From Planctomycetota bacterium (GTDB lineage Bacteria; Planctomycetota; UBA1135; UBA2386): 24,794 bases of DNA. The first letter of the stretch is position 1. Each line of letters starts with the position of its first letter. Below, piece after piece: positions 1 to 8,118 of the stretch. The position numbers and the translations under genes are program-made. The stretch covers positions 1 to 24,794 of the forward strand of contig JAEUHU010000389.1 in NCBI GenBank assembly GCA_016793305.1, read 5' to 3'. The notes under the pieces are model-generated. The model was not told the DNA's origin, made no database searches, and saw only the letters and a program-made list of their open reading frames with translations.

Positions 1-1041
1 CACCAGCAGGCCGGCCCGTCCTTCGTCGACGATCTCCGCGACGCCGGCGATCGGCGTGCTCAGCACCGGCAGCCCGGCGGCGAGCGCTTCGAGCAGCACG
101 GTCGGCAGCGCGTCGCGGTTGCCGTCGTCGCCGACGATGCACGGCAGCACCATCGCCGTGGCGGTGTGCACGAGGCGGCGCACCTCGTCGTGCGTGCGCA
201 TGCCGAGGAACTCGACGTCGGGCAGCCCGAGGCCTTCGGCCTGCCGCTGCAGCGCCTGCCGTTCCTCGCCGTCGCCGACCAGCAAGAGGCGCGGTCGCAC
301 GCCTTCGCGCGCCAGCAGCGCCAGCGCGTCGAGCAGCACGTGAAAGCCCTTCTTCTGCACGAGGCGCCCGACCGCGAGCAGCACCGGCCCGTGCGACGTG
401 CGATGGCGGGGATGGAAGGCGTCGGTGTCGACGCCGTTGTAGAGCACGCGCACGTCGAGCGGCGTTCTGCCGGCGAGGCGCTCGGTGATCCACTGCGCGT
501 TCGCTTCGCAGACCGTGACCGCGAACGCGCTGTCGCGCAGCAAGCTCTGGAAGCACGCCGGCACGATTCCGTCGCGATAGAGGTCCTTGGCGTGGCAGGT
601 GACGCTGAACGGCAGCCCCGACACCGCGGCGGCGGTGCGCGCGGTGTAGGCCGCGACCGTCGCGAAGTGCGCGTGCAGGTGCTGGATGCCGAGCTGTCGG
701 GCGAGCATCGCCACGTCGAGGCCGGCCCCGAGCACCGACCACAGGTCGGGCCGTGCCGCGGTCAGCAGGTCGTCGAACTCGGCCAGCAGGCGCGTCGCGG
801 CCTGCCGCAGCAGCGGCTGGGCCGTTCGCAGCGCCGTGAGCCACGCGTCGGGCTTGCGCGTCGGCAGGTAGACGACCGGCCGCTGCAGTTCGGCGAGGCC
901 GCGGTGGAACACGCCGTCGTCGGGCCGGTTCAGCGAGAGCACCGTGACCTGCACGCCGTGGCGTTGCAGCGCCAGGATCTCGTTCAGCACGAACGTCTCC
1001 GAGGCGCGGGGGAACTTCTTCAGCACGTAGCCGATGTGCAT
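1..1041 (-). CDS. Glycosyltransferase family 4 (GT-B fold), 3' end cut by window edge
   Basis: The frame reads from ATG at 1041 through the window edge, giving 347 residues without a stop. The protein starts MHIGYVLKKFPRASETFV, the N-terminal pattern of GT4 enzymes of the colanic-acid/exopolysaccharide type (WcaL/ExoL-like). It carries a mid-protein NGVD motif near residue 202, the VGRLVQKKGF start of the donor-binding domain, and DALPTVLLEALAAG, where Asp310 and Glu318 occupy the E-x7-E donor-site positions. Family members transfer a sugar from a nucleotide-sugar to a growing surface or exopolysaccharide at the cytoplasmic face of the membrane. The donor and acceptor cannot be told from the sequence. 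It starts 20 bases after the stop of the upstream glycosyltransferase at 1062-2306, so the two are probably one operon. Only the last part of the C-terminal domain is missing. Confidence 0.9.
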   Translation of the reverse strand, partial: MHIGYVLKKFPRASETFVLNEILALQRHGVQVTVLSLNRPDDGVFHRGLAELQRPVVYLPTRKPDAWLTALRTAQPLLRQAATRLLAEFDDLLTAARPDLWSVLGAGLDVAMLARQLGIQHLHAHFATVAAYTARTAAAVSGLPFSVTCHAKDLYRDGIVPACFQSLLRDSAFAVTVCEANAQWITERLAGRTPLDVRVLYNGVDTDAFHPRHRTSHGPVLLAVGRLVQKKGFHVLLDALALLAREGVRPRLLLVGDGEERQALQRQAEGLGLPDVEFLGMRTHDEVRRLVHTATAMVLPCIVGDDGNRDALPTVLLEALAAGLPVLSTPIAGVAEIVDEGRAGLLV

Positions 1042-1061
1042 GGCAGGAACGGGGCCAGGGG

Positions 1062-2306
1062 TCAGTTGCCGACCTGGGCGGGACGGCGGGAACGGTCGCC
1101 GCGCTCGCACACGAGCTGCAGGCAGGTGCGCGCGGCCTTGTCGGCGCCTTCGCAGCGCATCTGGGTGGGCGGGGTCAGCAGGGCCGCGGTGAGGCTCGCG
1201 CGAACCGCGGCGGCCATCGCGTGCGGGTCGCCGAGCGTGGCCTCGTCGAGCACGCGCAGGTGGCCGCGGGCCTCGAGCCGGCGGCAGCGCTCGTACTGTT
1301 CTTCGCGCGGCCGTCGGCGCGGCAGCACCAGCAAGGGCGTGCCGCTGGCGAGGCTCTCGTAGACCGTGTTGTAGCCACCCATGCCGATCGCCAGGTGGGC
1401 ACTGCGCAGCAGTGCGTGCATCGCGTCGGTGCTGCGGCGCAGGTCGAAGCGGGCATCGCCGTGCACGGCGCGCTGCAGGGCGGTGAACGAGGTCTCGGCG
1501 AGCAGCGGCCCGGCCACGACGGTGATCTTGAGTGCTGTGTCGCGCAGGGGACCACGCAGGGCGGCCACCGCCGCACGCAGCAGGCCGTAGCCGTCCTCGC
1601 CGCCACCGGTCGTCACCACGACGTGGTGCGGCTCGTCGGGATCGAGCGGCACCCGGACGGCGCGCGCCGCCTCCGGCACCACCGGCCCGGTGAAGGTCGT
1701 CTTGGCGGCGATCGCTTCGGGCAGTCCGTACTCCTGCACCGGGTCGAACACGTCGCGTTCGCCGTAGACCAGCACGTGGTCGTAGACCGAGCGCAGCAGC
1801 TCGACGGCGCCGAGCCGCTGCAGTTCGGCGCGGGCCCGCAACGGCGTGTCGAGCACGTCGCGCAGGCCGAGCACGAGCTTCGTGCCGAGCGCGTCGTTCT
1901 GCAGCCGGCGCAGCACGGGCAGCAGTTCGCCACCGGGGCCGATCGGCGTGTGGTCGACCAGCAGCAGGTCGGGCCGGAACGCGCGCACGGTCGCGGTGAC
2001 CAGTTCGCTGCGCAGGGTGGTGATCTCGCCGCTCGACACCGGCAGGCGCCGCGCGACGTATTCGCCGGCGTCGTTCTTGCCGAGGCTCGGCAGCTTGACC
2101 AGGTCGCAGCGTTCGGGCAGTGGGAACAGGTCCGGGACCGGCGAGCCGGTGAGGCACAGCACCTGGGCGCAGGGGGCAGCGGCGACCAAGGCACTCGCCA
2201 GGGTCACGCTGCGGCGCAAGTGGCCGAGGCCGAACGAGTCGTGGCTGTAGGTCAGCACCCGCAGGGGGCGGCGGGCGGCGGTTGGATCGAGCGGATGCGA
2301 GGGCAC
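1062..2306 (-). CDS. MurG-like predicted glycosyltransferase (COG4671 type)
   Basis: A 414-residue protein with the N-terminal signature LTYSHDSFGLGHLRRS and the C-terminal MurG-like block IGMGGYNTVYESLASGTP followed by LVLPRRRPREEQYERCRRL. This is the GT28-type nucleotide-sugar site with the glycine-rich loop and the Glu-Gln donor contacts. These features match the predicted glycosyltransferases of COG4671, whose substrates are mostly unknown. The frame opens with GTG at 2306 and I see no good ribosome binding site there. An internal GTG just before LTYSHDS is a credible alternative, so the first 15-20 residues are uncertain. The next gene, a GT4 enzyme, follows after 20 bases in the same direction, suggesting a joint role in polysaccharide or glycolipid assembly. 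A divergent PAS protein starts 234 bases upstream. Confidence 0.85.
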   Translation of the reverse strand: MPSHPLDPTAARRPLRVLTYSHDSFGLGHLRRSVTLASALVAAAPCAQVLCLTGSPVPDLFPLPERCDLVKLPSLGKNDAGEYVARRLPVSSGEITTLRSELVTATVRAFRPDLLLVDHTPIGPGGELLPVLRRLQNDALGTKLVLGLRDVLDTPLRARAELQRLGAVELLRSVYDHVLVYGERDVFDPVQEYGLPEAIAAKTTFTGPVVPEAARAVRVPLDPDEPHHVVVTTGGGEDGYGLLRAAVAALRGPLRDTALKITVVAGPLLAETSFTALQRAVHGDARFDLRRSTDAMHALLRSAHLAIGMGGYNTVYESLASGTPLLVLPRRRPREEQYERCRRLEARGHLRVLDEATLGDPHAMAAAVRASLTAALLTPPTQMRCEGADKAARTCLQLVCERGDRSRRPAQVGN

Positions 2307-2540
2307 GCCCGCGACAGGTCAAGGTGCGTGCCGGCGCAGCTGGTGGGCAGGTTCGTCCGTGATCCAGACGGCGGCCGACGCCCGGCGTCCGGATCGTGGA
2401 CGAGCGCTTCGTCGCCCCCTGTCAGGCCGGGTCTTTCGCCCGGTCTTGGGGCCCTGGTCAGCTTCTCCTCCGTATTGATCCCGAAGGCCTGCTCTTCGAC
2501 CATCCAGGTCCGGCCACTCGCCCGGCCCGCCTCGCTTCCC
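2307..2540. promoter_or_regulatory. Divergent intergenic region between glycosyltransferase and PAS protein
   Basis: These 234 bases separate two divergent genes and must hold both promoters. I see no convincing -35/-10 pair. There is one 5-bp inverted repeat, CCGGG at 2427-2431 and CCCGG at 2439-2443 with a 7-base loop, of unknown significance. A longer reading of either flanking gene into this region is possible but is not supported by start signals. Confidence 0.35.
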
Positions 2541-3902
2541 ATGATTCCGCCCGAACGGTCTGCCACCGCACTGGTCTCGGCGCAGTTCCGCATCGATCGC
2601 AACTTCACCGTGCGCACCTGGTCCGAGCGCGCCCAGGCGATGCTCGGCTGGCAGGCCGCCGACGTGGTCGGCCGCGAACTGTTCGCCTGCCTCGGCGATC
2701 GTGGTGATCTCGATGCTCGCGAGCCGATGCGCGCCTGGCAGCCGGTGCGCTTCCTCAGCACGAAGCGCCACCGCGACGGTTCGCTGGTGCCGGTGCTGGT
2801 GGTGTTCGAACCCGAGCGCGACGAACAGGGCACGGAGCACGGCGTCGTGATCCTCGAGCGCCTCGACCCGCTCGGCGAAGCGCCCGCAGCAGAGATCGAA
2901 GCGCGCTACCAGTCGGTGGTCGCGTCGATGCAGGAAGGCGTGGTGGTGCAGGGGCGCGACGGTTCGATCCTCGGCTGCAACAGTGCCGCCGAACGCATCC
3001 TCGGCCTGTCCGCCGACCAGTTGCGCGGCCGTTCGTCGATCGACCCGCGGTGGCGCACGGTGCACGAGGACGGCTCGCCGTTCCCTGGTGAGCAGCATCC
3101 GGCGATGGTGGCGCTGCAGACCGGGCAACCGGTGCTCGGTGTGGTGATGGGGGTGCACCGTCCCGAAGGCGAGGTCGCCTGGATCCGCATCAATGCGCGG
3201 CCGGTGCGGCTCACGCCCTCCACGCCGCAGCACGCGGTCGTCGTGACCTTCCTCGACATCACCGAGGAACGGCGGCTGCTCGCCGAGCTGCGGCATCGCA
3301 GCGAGCAGCTGGCCCTGGTCATCGAAGGGGCCAACGACGGCTTCTGGGACTGGGACATCCCGACGGGGCGCGTGGACTACAGCCCGCGTTGGGCGCAGAT
3401 GCTCGGCTACGATCACGGCGAGCTGGCCGCCGACCTGTCGACCTGGGAGCGGCTGACGCACGTCGACGACATGCCCGCGGCGCAGGCGGCGCTGCAGGCG
3501 CACTTCGCCGGCGACACGCCGTTCTACGAGTGCGAATTCCGGATGCGCCACAAGCGCGGCGACTGGGTGTGGATCCTCGACCGGGGCAAGGTCGTGGTGC
3601 GCTCCGCCGACGGGCGGCCGCTGCGCGCGACCGGCACGCACACCGACATCACCGCCCGGCGCGCGACCGAGGAACGCATGCGAGCCGTGGCGCAGGCCAA
3701 CGAGCAGTTGGTCGACGAGCTGCGCGCGGCGCTCGACAAGGTGAAGACCCTGTCCGGCCTGCTGCCGGTCTGCGCCTGGTGCAAGAGCGTGCGCAACGAC
3801 CGTGGCTACTGGCAGCGCATCGAGGAGTATCTGATCGATCACACCGACGCGCGCATGACGCACGGCCTGTGCCCGAGCTGCTCGGGGCGCGTGGCCCCGT
3901 AG
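2541..3902 (+). CDS. Triple-PAS sensor protein with C-terminal CxxC...CxxC module
   Basis: 453 residues from ATG at 2541 (MIPPERSATALVSAQ). Three PAS units are visible: about 10-105 (WSERAQAMLGW), about 118-240 (SMQEGVVVQGRDGSILGCN, ending FLDITEERR) and about 250-380 (GANDGFWDWDIPTG, ending HTDITARRATEERM, a PAC end). A short coiled-coil-like segment follows, then the conserved tail LLPVCAWCKSVRNDRGYW with Cys411 and Cys414, and HGLCPSCSG with Cys444 and Cys447. This tail recurs at the end of many PAS and response-regulator proteins and resembles a metal-binding knuckle; its role is unknown to me. There is no kinase, cyclase, GGDEF or DNA-binding domain. No transmembrane segment is seen, so it is a cytoplasmic sensor. 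The frame stays open far upstream, but that part is antisense to the glycosyltransferase and is not protein-like. Confidence 0.85.
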   Translation: MIPPERSATALVSAQFRIDRNFTVRTWSERAQAMLGWQAADVVGRELFACLGDRGDLDAREPMRAWQPVRFLSTKRHRDGSLVPVLVVFEPERDEQGTEHGVVILERLDPLGEAPAAEIEARYQSVVASMQEGVVVQGRDGSILGCNSAAERILGLSADQLRGRSSIDPRWRTVHEDGSPFPGEQHPAMVALQTGQPVLGVVMGVHRPEGEVAWIRINARPVRLTPSTPQHAVVVTFLDITEERRLLAELRHRSEQLALVIEGANDGFWDWDIPTGRVDYSPRWAQMLGYDHGELAADLSTWERLTHVDDMPAAQAALQAHFAGDTPFYECEFRMRHKRGDWVWILDRGKVVVRSADGRPLRATGTHTDITARRATEERMRAVAQANEQLVDELRAALDKVKTLSGLLPVCAWCKSVRNDRGYWQRIEEYLIDHTDARMTHGLCPSCSGRVAP

Positions 3903-3943
3903 TTCGTCTGCCACGCCGGACGCGTGCTCCGGATCGTCAGGGC

Positions 3944-4822
3944 ATGGCCGATGCCGATCCACTGACCGACGAGCGCCTGTTCGCCGCTCTGCACGCCCGC
4001 GACGTGGCCGCTGCCCGGGCAGCGTTGGCGGCCGGAGCGGATGCCGCGGCGGTGCGGGAGTACGAGTTCGGCGGCGAGCGCATGGTCGAGACCGCCACCG
4101 AGTCGACGCTGCAGGCCGCGGTCCACAGCGGTGTGCCCGAACTGCTCGACCTGCTGCTGGCCAACGGCGTGCGTTGCGCAGGACCCCATCGCGAGATCGC
4201 CCGGCGGGCCCTGTTCACCGCCGTCGAGGCTGGCGCCGCAGCGATGGTCGAGCGGCTGCTGCGGGCGGGTGCGGATCCGGCGCTGCCGGCGGGACATGGC
4301 GGCGAGGACGCGTTCGCGCGCGCGATCGCCGGCGGGCACCTGGGCCTGGCGCGGAGTCTGCGCGAGGCAGGTGCGCCGAGCAGCGTTCAGGCGCTGTTGC
4401 ACGCGTGCCGGCGGGGCGATCGCACGGCGGTCGGCTTGTGTCTGCGTTCCGGCGTCACGACGACGAGTGGCCCGGTGCTGGCCGAGGCGGCGCGCTTCGA
4501 CCAGGTGGCGTTGCTCGACTGGCTCGCGGCACACGGCGCCGACGTCGCCCGGGAAGCTGGTCCGGCGCTGGTCGCTGCGTGCCACAGCGGCGCGGTCGGT
4601 GCCGTGCGCTGGTTGCTCGAACGCGGCGCACCGGTCGCACACCGGAACGAATACGCGTGGCTGCCGCTGCACTTCGCCGCCTACGCCGGGCACGTCGAGA
4701 TCGTGCGCCTGCTGCTCGCCCACGGCGCCGATCGGGCCGCGACCTGCGGGCAGGGTCGCACGGCCCGTTCCTGGGCCGAAGAAGCCGGCCATGGCGACGT
4801 ACTGCGGCTGCTCGACGGCTGA
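3944..4822 (+). CDS. Ankyrin-repeat protein
   Basis: 292 residues from ATG at 3944 (MADADPLTDERLFAALHARD). The protein is made of ankyrin-type helix-turn-helix units: AALAAGADAA, LQAAVHSGVPELLDLLLANG, LFTAVEAGAAAMVERLLRAGADP, AEAARFDQVALLDWLAAHGAD and the best one, PLHFAAYAGHVEIVRLLLAHGAD. Ankyrin arrays bind other proteins; the partner is unknown. There is no signal peptide or membrane segment. It lies 41 bases after the PAS protein in the same direction and could be co-transcribed. An inverted repeat, CCGGA at 3916-3920 and TCCGG at 3928-3932, lies in the gap. The gene converges on the chromate transporter with only 10 bases between the stop codons. Confidence 0.88.
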   Translation: MADADPLTDERLFAALHARDVAAARAALAAGADAAAVREYEFGGERMVETATESTLQAAVHSGVPELLDLLLANGVRCAGPHREIARRALFTAVEAGAAAMVERLLRAGADPALPAGHGGEDAFARAIAGGHLGLARSLREAGAPSSVQALLHACRRGDRTAVGLCLRSGVTTTSGPVLAEAARFDQVALLDWLAAHGADVAREAGPALVAACHSGAVGAVRWLLERGAPVAHRNEYAWLPLHFAAYAGHVEIVRLLLAHGADRAATCGQGRTARSWAEEAGHGDVLRLLDG

Positions 4823-4832
4823 CGCCGACGCG

Positions 4833-6059
4833 TCACGTCTTGGGCAGCAGCCAGCCGGTCCCTGCGCAAGCCAGCATCGTCACTGGCACACTCCATGGAC
4901 TGCGCCAACGCGCCAGCGCGAACGCGACCGCAGCGACGACGCAGAGACCGAGCGCACCGAAGCGCGTGGTGTGGGCGACGCCCATCTGCAGCGCCGTCGC
5001 GACGACCAGCCCGCCGACCGCGGCGGCGACACCGTCGAGGAACGCGTGCACCGACGGCCGCATCGTCAGACGTTCGAGTGGCCCGTGCAGCCACAGCGGG
5101 AACAGGAACGCCGGCAGGAAGATGCCGAGGCTCAGCACCAGCCCGCCGAGCAGCCCACCGCCGGCCCAACCGACCCAGGTGCCGACCACGATCATCGGGG
5201 CCGGCAGCACGCTGCCGACGGCGATGCCGGACAGCATGTCGGCGTCCGTCATCCAGCCGTGCGCACCGGTCGCCGCTTGCTCCAGGAACGGGATCGCGGT
5301 GTAGGCACCGCCGAACGTCAGCAGGCCGGCGCCGAGCCCGACGTTCGCAAGCGTCGCGAGGTGCGGCGGTGGAGCGCTCGGGGTCGCGACCGTGCTGGCC
5401 GGCGGGGCGACGGTTCCGAATGCGGCGAAGCAGACGAAGAGCGCCCACGCCAGCACGACGAGCCAGGCGAGACCTTGCCGCGTGCGCCAGTTGGTGCCTG
5501 TCCGTGGTTCGGACCGGTCGAGCAGGGTGACGATCTGCAGCAGCAAGCCGCCGGCGAGCAGGCTCGCCGCGAACGGAGTCTCGAGCACGGCGCCGAGCAG
5601 GGTCGCTGCAGCGATCGCCAGCGGCAGCCGGCGCTTCCTGGTGTTGACCAGCACGAGTCGGAAGGCCGCTCGCAGCAGCAGTGCCAGGGCTCCTCCCTGC
5701 ATGCCGGCGATGCCGACCGAGCACCACTCGGGCAACGCCCGCGACTGCAGTGCGAACGCCGCGAGCAGCATCAGCGACAGCCCCGGCAACACGAAGCCGA
5801 GACCCGCCAGCAGGCCGCCGAGACGCCCGCGCACCGTGGTGCCGAGCCAGATGCACATCTCCGTGGCCTCGGGGCCCGGCAGCGCCTGGTAGACCGCGAG
5901 GGCTCGGCGGAAGCGGTCGTCGTCGACCCAGCCGGCGCGCTCGACCAGTTCGTGGTGCAGCGTCTCGATCTGCACGAACGGGCCACCGAACGCGCGGCAG
6001 CCGAGGCCGAGGAAGTGGCGGAGCACCGCCAGCGCCGTCGGCTGCCGCGACGGGGTCAC
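4833..6059 (-). CDS. chrA: Chromate transporter, two-domain CHR family
   Basis: 408 residues starting with GTG at 6059, whose GTGA overlaps the stop codon of hflC. This matches the usual ~400-residue length of long-chain CHR transporters. The two homologous halves are visible: the first begins FLGLGCRAFGGPFVQIETLH and contains YQALPGPEATE; the second begins GLLTFGGAYTAIPFLEQ and contains VLPAPMIVVGTWVG. Many hydrophobic segments follow in each half, so it is an inner-membrane protein. Characterised family members export chromate, coupled to the membrane potential; the true anion here may differ, because CHR proteins are common in organisms not exposed to chromate. Placement behind hflK-hflC with overlapping codons implies translation coupling to those membrane quality-control proteins. 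Confidence 0.88.
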   Translation of the reverse strand: MTPSRQPTALAVLRHFLGLGCRAFGGPFVQIETLHHELVERAGWVDDDRFRRALAVYQALPGPEATEMCIWLGTTVRGRLGGLLAGLGFVLPGLSLMLLAAFALQSRALPEWCSVGIAGMQGGALALLLRAAFRLVLVNTRKRRLPLAIAAATLLGAVLETPFAASLLAGGLLLQIVTLLDRSEPRTGTNWRTRQGLAWLVVLAWALFVCFAAFGTVAPPASTVATPSAPPPHLATLANVGLGAGLLTFGGAYTAIPFLEQAATGAHGWMTDADMLSGIAVGSVLPAPMIVVGTWVGWAGGGLLGGLVLSLGIFLPAFLFPLWLHGPLERLTMRPSVHAFLDGVAAAVGGLVVATALQMGVAHTTRFGALGLCVVAAVAFALARWRSPWSVPVTMLACAGTGWLLPKT

Positions 6060-7003
6060 TTGCCGACCTGGTGCAGCAGTCGGAACAGGTCGCTGTCGGT
6101 CGACAACACCAGGTTGGTGTCGCCGCCGAGCACGGCGCGGTAGGTCTCGAGGGTCTTCAGGAAGCCGTAGAACTCGCGCGCCTCGGGGCTCTGGTCGTAG
6201 GCCTCGGCGTAGACGCGGGCCGCCTCGGCGTCGGCGGCACCGCGGATCTCCTGCACGCTGCGGTAGGCGACCGACTCGATCTCCTGCAGGTCGCGCGCCT
6301 TGCGGCCGAGGATGCGCGCGGCCTCGCCTTCGCCCTCGCTGCGGAAGCGCTGCGCGATCTGTGCCCGCTCGCTGATCATGCGCTTGTGGATGTCGCCCAG
6401 CACGTCGCTGGTGTAGTTGACGCGCTTGATCCGCACGTCGAGCAGCTCGATGCCGAGCGGCAGCAGCTTCGGCGCCGAGGCCTCCTTGATCTCCTGCTCG
6501 ATCTCGAGCCGGCCGCGGCGCGCCTGGCGCAGTTGCGAGGCGTTGTTGACCTGGGCTTGCGGGTCGACGGTCGCGACGCGGTTCTTGTCGGCGCGCACGA
6601 TCTCGACCACGTCGCTGCTGGCGACCGAGGCTCGCGTCTCGCTGCCGAGGATGTCCTCGAGGCGCGACTGGGCGCTGCGTTCGTCGCGCAGCACGACGAA
6701 GAACGTCCCCGGATCGGCGATCCGCCAGCGCGCGAAGGTGTCGACCTCGATGTAGGTCTTGTCCTTGGTCGTCATGCGCGTCGCCGGCCCGTCGAACTCG
6801 AGCACACGCTTCTCGAGCCGGTTGACCTCCTGCACGAACGGCGTCTTCCAGTGCAGCCCGGGCTCGGTGATCGGGGCGCCGACCGGGCGGCCGAACTGTG
6901 TCAGGATGACGACTTCGGTCTCGCGCACGGTGTAGAAGGCGCCGCCGGCGACCATCAGCAGGAACAGGGCGACGACCGCCCCGACGATGGCGGTGATCTT
7001 CAC
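6056..7003 (-). CDS. hflC: HflC-like SPFH/prohibitin-domain membrane protein
   Basis: 315 residues. The start is GTG at 7003, overlapping the hflK stop as GTGA, with AGGAGG about 8 bases upstream. A single N-terminal membrane segment (about residues 5-24, AIVGAVVALFLLMVAGGAFY) is followed by the SPFH start VRETEVVILTQFGRPVG, then EPGLHWKTPFVQEV, typical of HflC. The C-terminal half is the charged alanine/glutamate-rich helix (IAQRFRSEGEGEAARILG, RGAADAEAARVYAEAY). With HflK, HflC forms a large ring around the FtsH protease and controls its access to membrane substrates. No ftsH is present in this window. E. coli HflC is 334 residues, so this one is complete. Confidence 0.93.
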   Translation of the reverse strand: MKITAIVGAVVALFLLMVAGGAFYTVRETEVVILTQFGRPVGAPITEPGLHWKTPFVQEVNRLEKRVLEFDGPATRMTTKDKTYIEVDTFARWRIADPGTFFVVLRDERSAQSRLEDILGSETRASVASSDVVEIVRADKNRVATVDPQAQVNNASQLRQARRGRLEIEQEIKEASAPKLLPLGIELLDVRIKRVNYTSDVLGDIHKRMISERAQIAQRFRSEGEGEAARILGRKARDLQEIESVAYRSVQEIRGAADAEAARVYAEAYDQSPEAREFYGFLKTLETYRAVLGGDTNLVLSTDSDLFRLLHQVGK

Positions 7004-7992
7004 TTGCGCACCTCCTGCCCACCGACGGGCAGCATCGGCAGCAGCTGGGTCACGCCCTTGTCGACGATCCACTTGCCGCCGAGCGACGGCAGCACCTGCT
7101 GCATCGTCTCGAGATAGAGGCGTGTGCGCGTCACCACCGGCGACTTCGAGTACTGCGCGAGCTGCGCCTTGAACGACGCCACGTCGCCGAGCGCCTCGTT
7201 GACGCGCTTCGACTGGTAGCCCTCGGCTTCGCTCTTCATCTGTTCGGCGACGCCGCGCGCCTTCGGCACGACCTTGTTGTACTCGCCGTTGGCGACGTTG
7301 ATCATGCTCTCCTTGTCCTGCTGCGCCTTGTTGACGTCGTTGAACGAGGCCTGCACGGCGGTCGGCGGGTTGACGTTCTTCAGCTGCAGCTGGTCGATCG
7401 CGACGCCGAGCTGGTACTCGGTCGCGAGCTTGCGCAGTCGCTCGAGCGAGGTGGTCTCGATGTCCTGTCGACCGGTGGTGATCACCTCGTCGACGGTGCG
7501 GTCGCCGATCACCTCGCGCATCACCGCTTCGCCGAGGTCGCGCAGCGTTTGGCCGGGATAGCGCACGTGGAAGCAGTACTGCCGCGCGTCGGCGACGTGG
7601 TACTGGACGATCCACTCGACGACCACCGAGTTGAGGTCGCCGGTGACCATGGTCTTCTCTGCCTCGGACTCGATGTCGTTCTCGTACTCGAAGGCGACCT
7701 GGTCGTCGTTGGTGTAGCCGGGCGTCTCGAAACCGAACTCGAGCTTCAGCTGGCGCTTCACCGGTACCACGATCAGCTCGTCGATCCCGAACGGCAGCTT
7801 GAAGTGCAGCCCCGGCTCCTCGGTCGAGGAGTAGCGGCCGAAGCGGAGCAGCACCCCGACCGAGTCCGAGGGCACGGTGTAGTAGGTGGTGAAGACGCCG
7901 ATCAGCAGCAGGAAGGCCGGGACGATCCACAGCAGCCGGCGGAGCTTCGCCCAGTCCGGCTGGTTGCGGTAGGCGATGGTGGGGCGACTCAT
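7000..7992 (-). CDS. hflK: HflK-like SPFH/prohibitin-domain membrane protein
   Basis: 330 residues from ATG at 7992 (MSRPTIAYRNQPDWAKL). One N-terminal membrane segment lies at about 20-40 (LLWIVPAFLLLIGVFTTYY). It is followed by the SPFH pattern VPSDSVGVLLRFGRY with EEPGLHFKLPFGIDE, and a region ending ARQYCFHVRYPGQTLRDLGEAVMREVIGDRTVD, as in HflK. The C-terminal coiled-coil part (VNKAQQDKESMINVANGEYN) ends in GGKWIVDKG. It is shorter than E. coli HflK (419 residues), chiefly because it lacks the glycine-rich N-terminal extension. It is the first gene of the hflK-hflC-chrA unit. The divergent kinase gene begins 126 bases away. Confidence 0.93.
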   Translation of the reverse strand: MSRPTIAYRNQPDWAKLRRLLWIVPAFLLLIGVFTTYYTVPSDSVGVLLRFGRYSSTEEPGLHFKLPFGIDELIVVPVKRQLKLEFGFETPGYTNDDQVAFEYENDIESEAEKTMVTGDLNSVVVEWIVQYHVADARQYCFHVRYPGQTLRDLGEAVMREVIGDRTVDEVITTGRQDIETTSLERLRKLATEYQLGVAIDQLQLKNVNPPTAVQASFNDVNKAQQDKESMINVANGEYNKVVPKARGVAEQMKSEAEGYQSKRVNEALGDVASFKAQLAQYSKSPVVTRTRLYLETMQQVLPSLGGKWIVDKGVTQLLPMLPVGGQEVRK

Positions 7993-8118
7993 GGCATCGG
8001 TTCTACAGGGCCAACCACGGGGTTGCAGCCTCGTTCCGAGGCGTCGTGGCCCTGTTGTGCGCACGATCGTTCGGCATGATGCGCGACCTCGTCCGCCCGT
8101 CCAGGTCCGCAGCACGGC
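7993..8118. promoter_or_regulatory. Divergent promoter region between hflK and hybrid kinase
   Basis: These 126 bases separate divergent starts and should hold promoters for the hflK-hflC-chrA unit and for the membrane kinase. I cannot pick a clear sigma-70-type -35/-10 pair in this GC-rich stretch. TCCAGGTCCG lies about 18 bases before the kinase start; the same 10-mer occurs in front of the PAS gene, but this is weak evidence for a shared site. Confidence 0.35.

Noticed and set aside
1221..2540. Upstream extension of the PAS protein frame on the plus strand
   Set aside because: This part is antisense to the MurG-like glycosyltransferase, and its translation is compositionally biased; protein-like sequence begins at the ATG at 2541.
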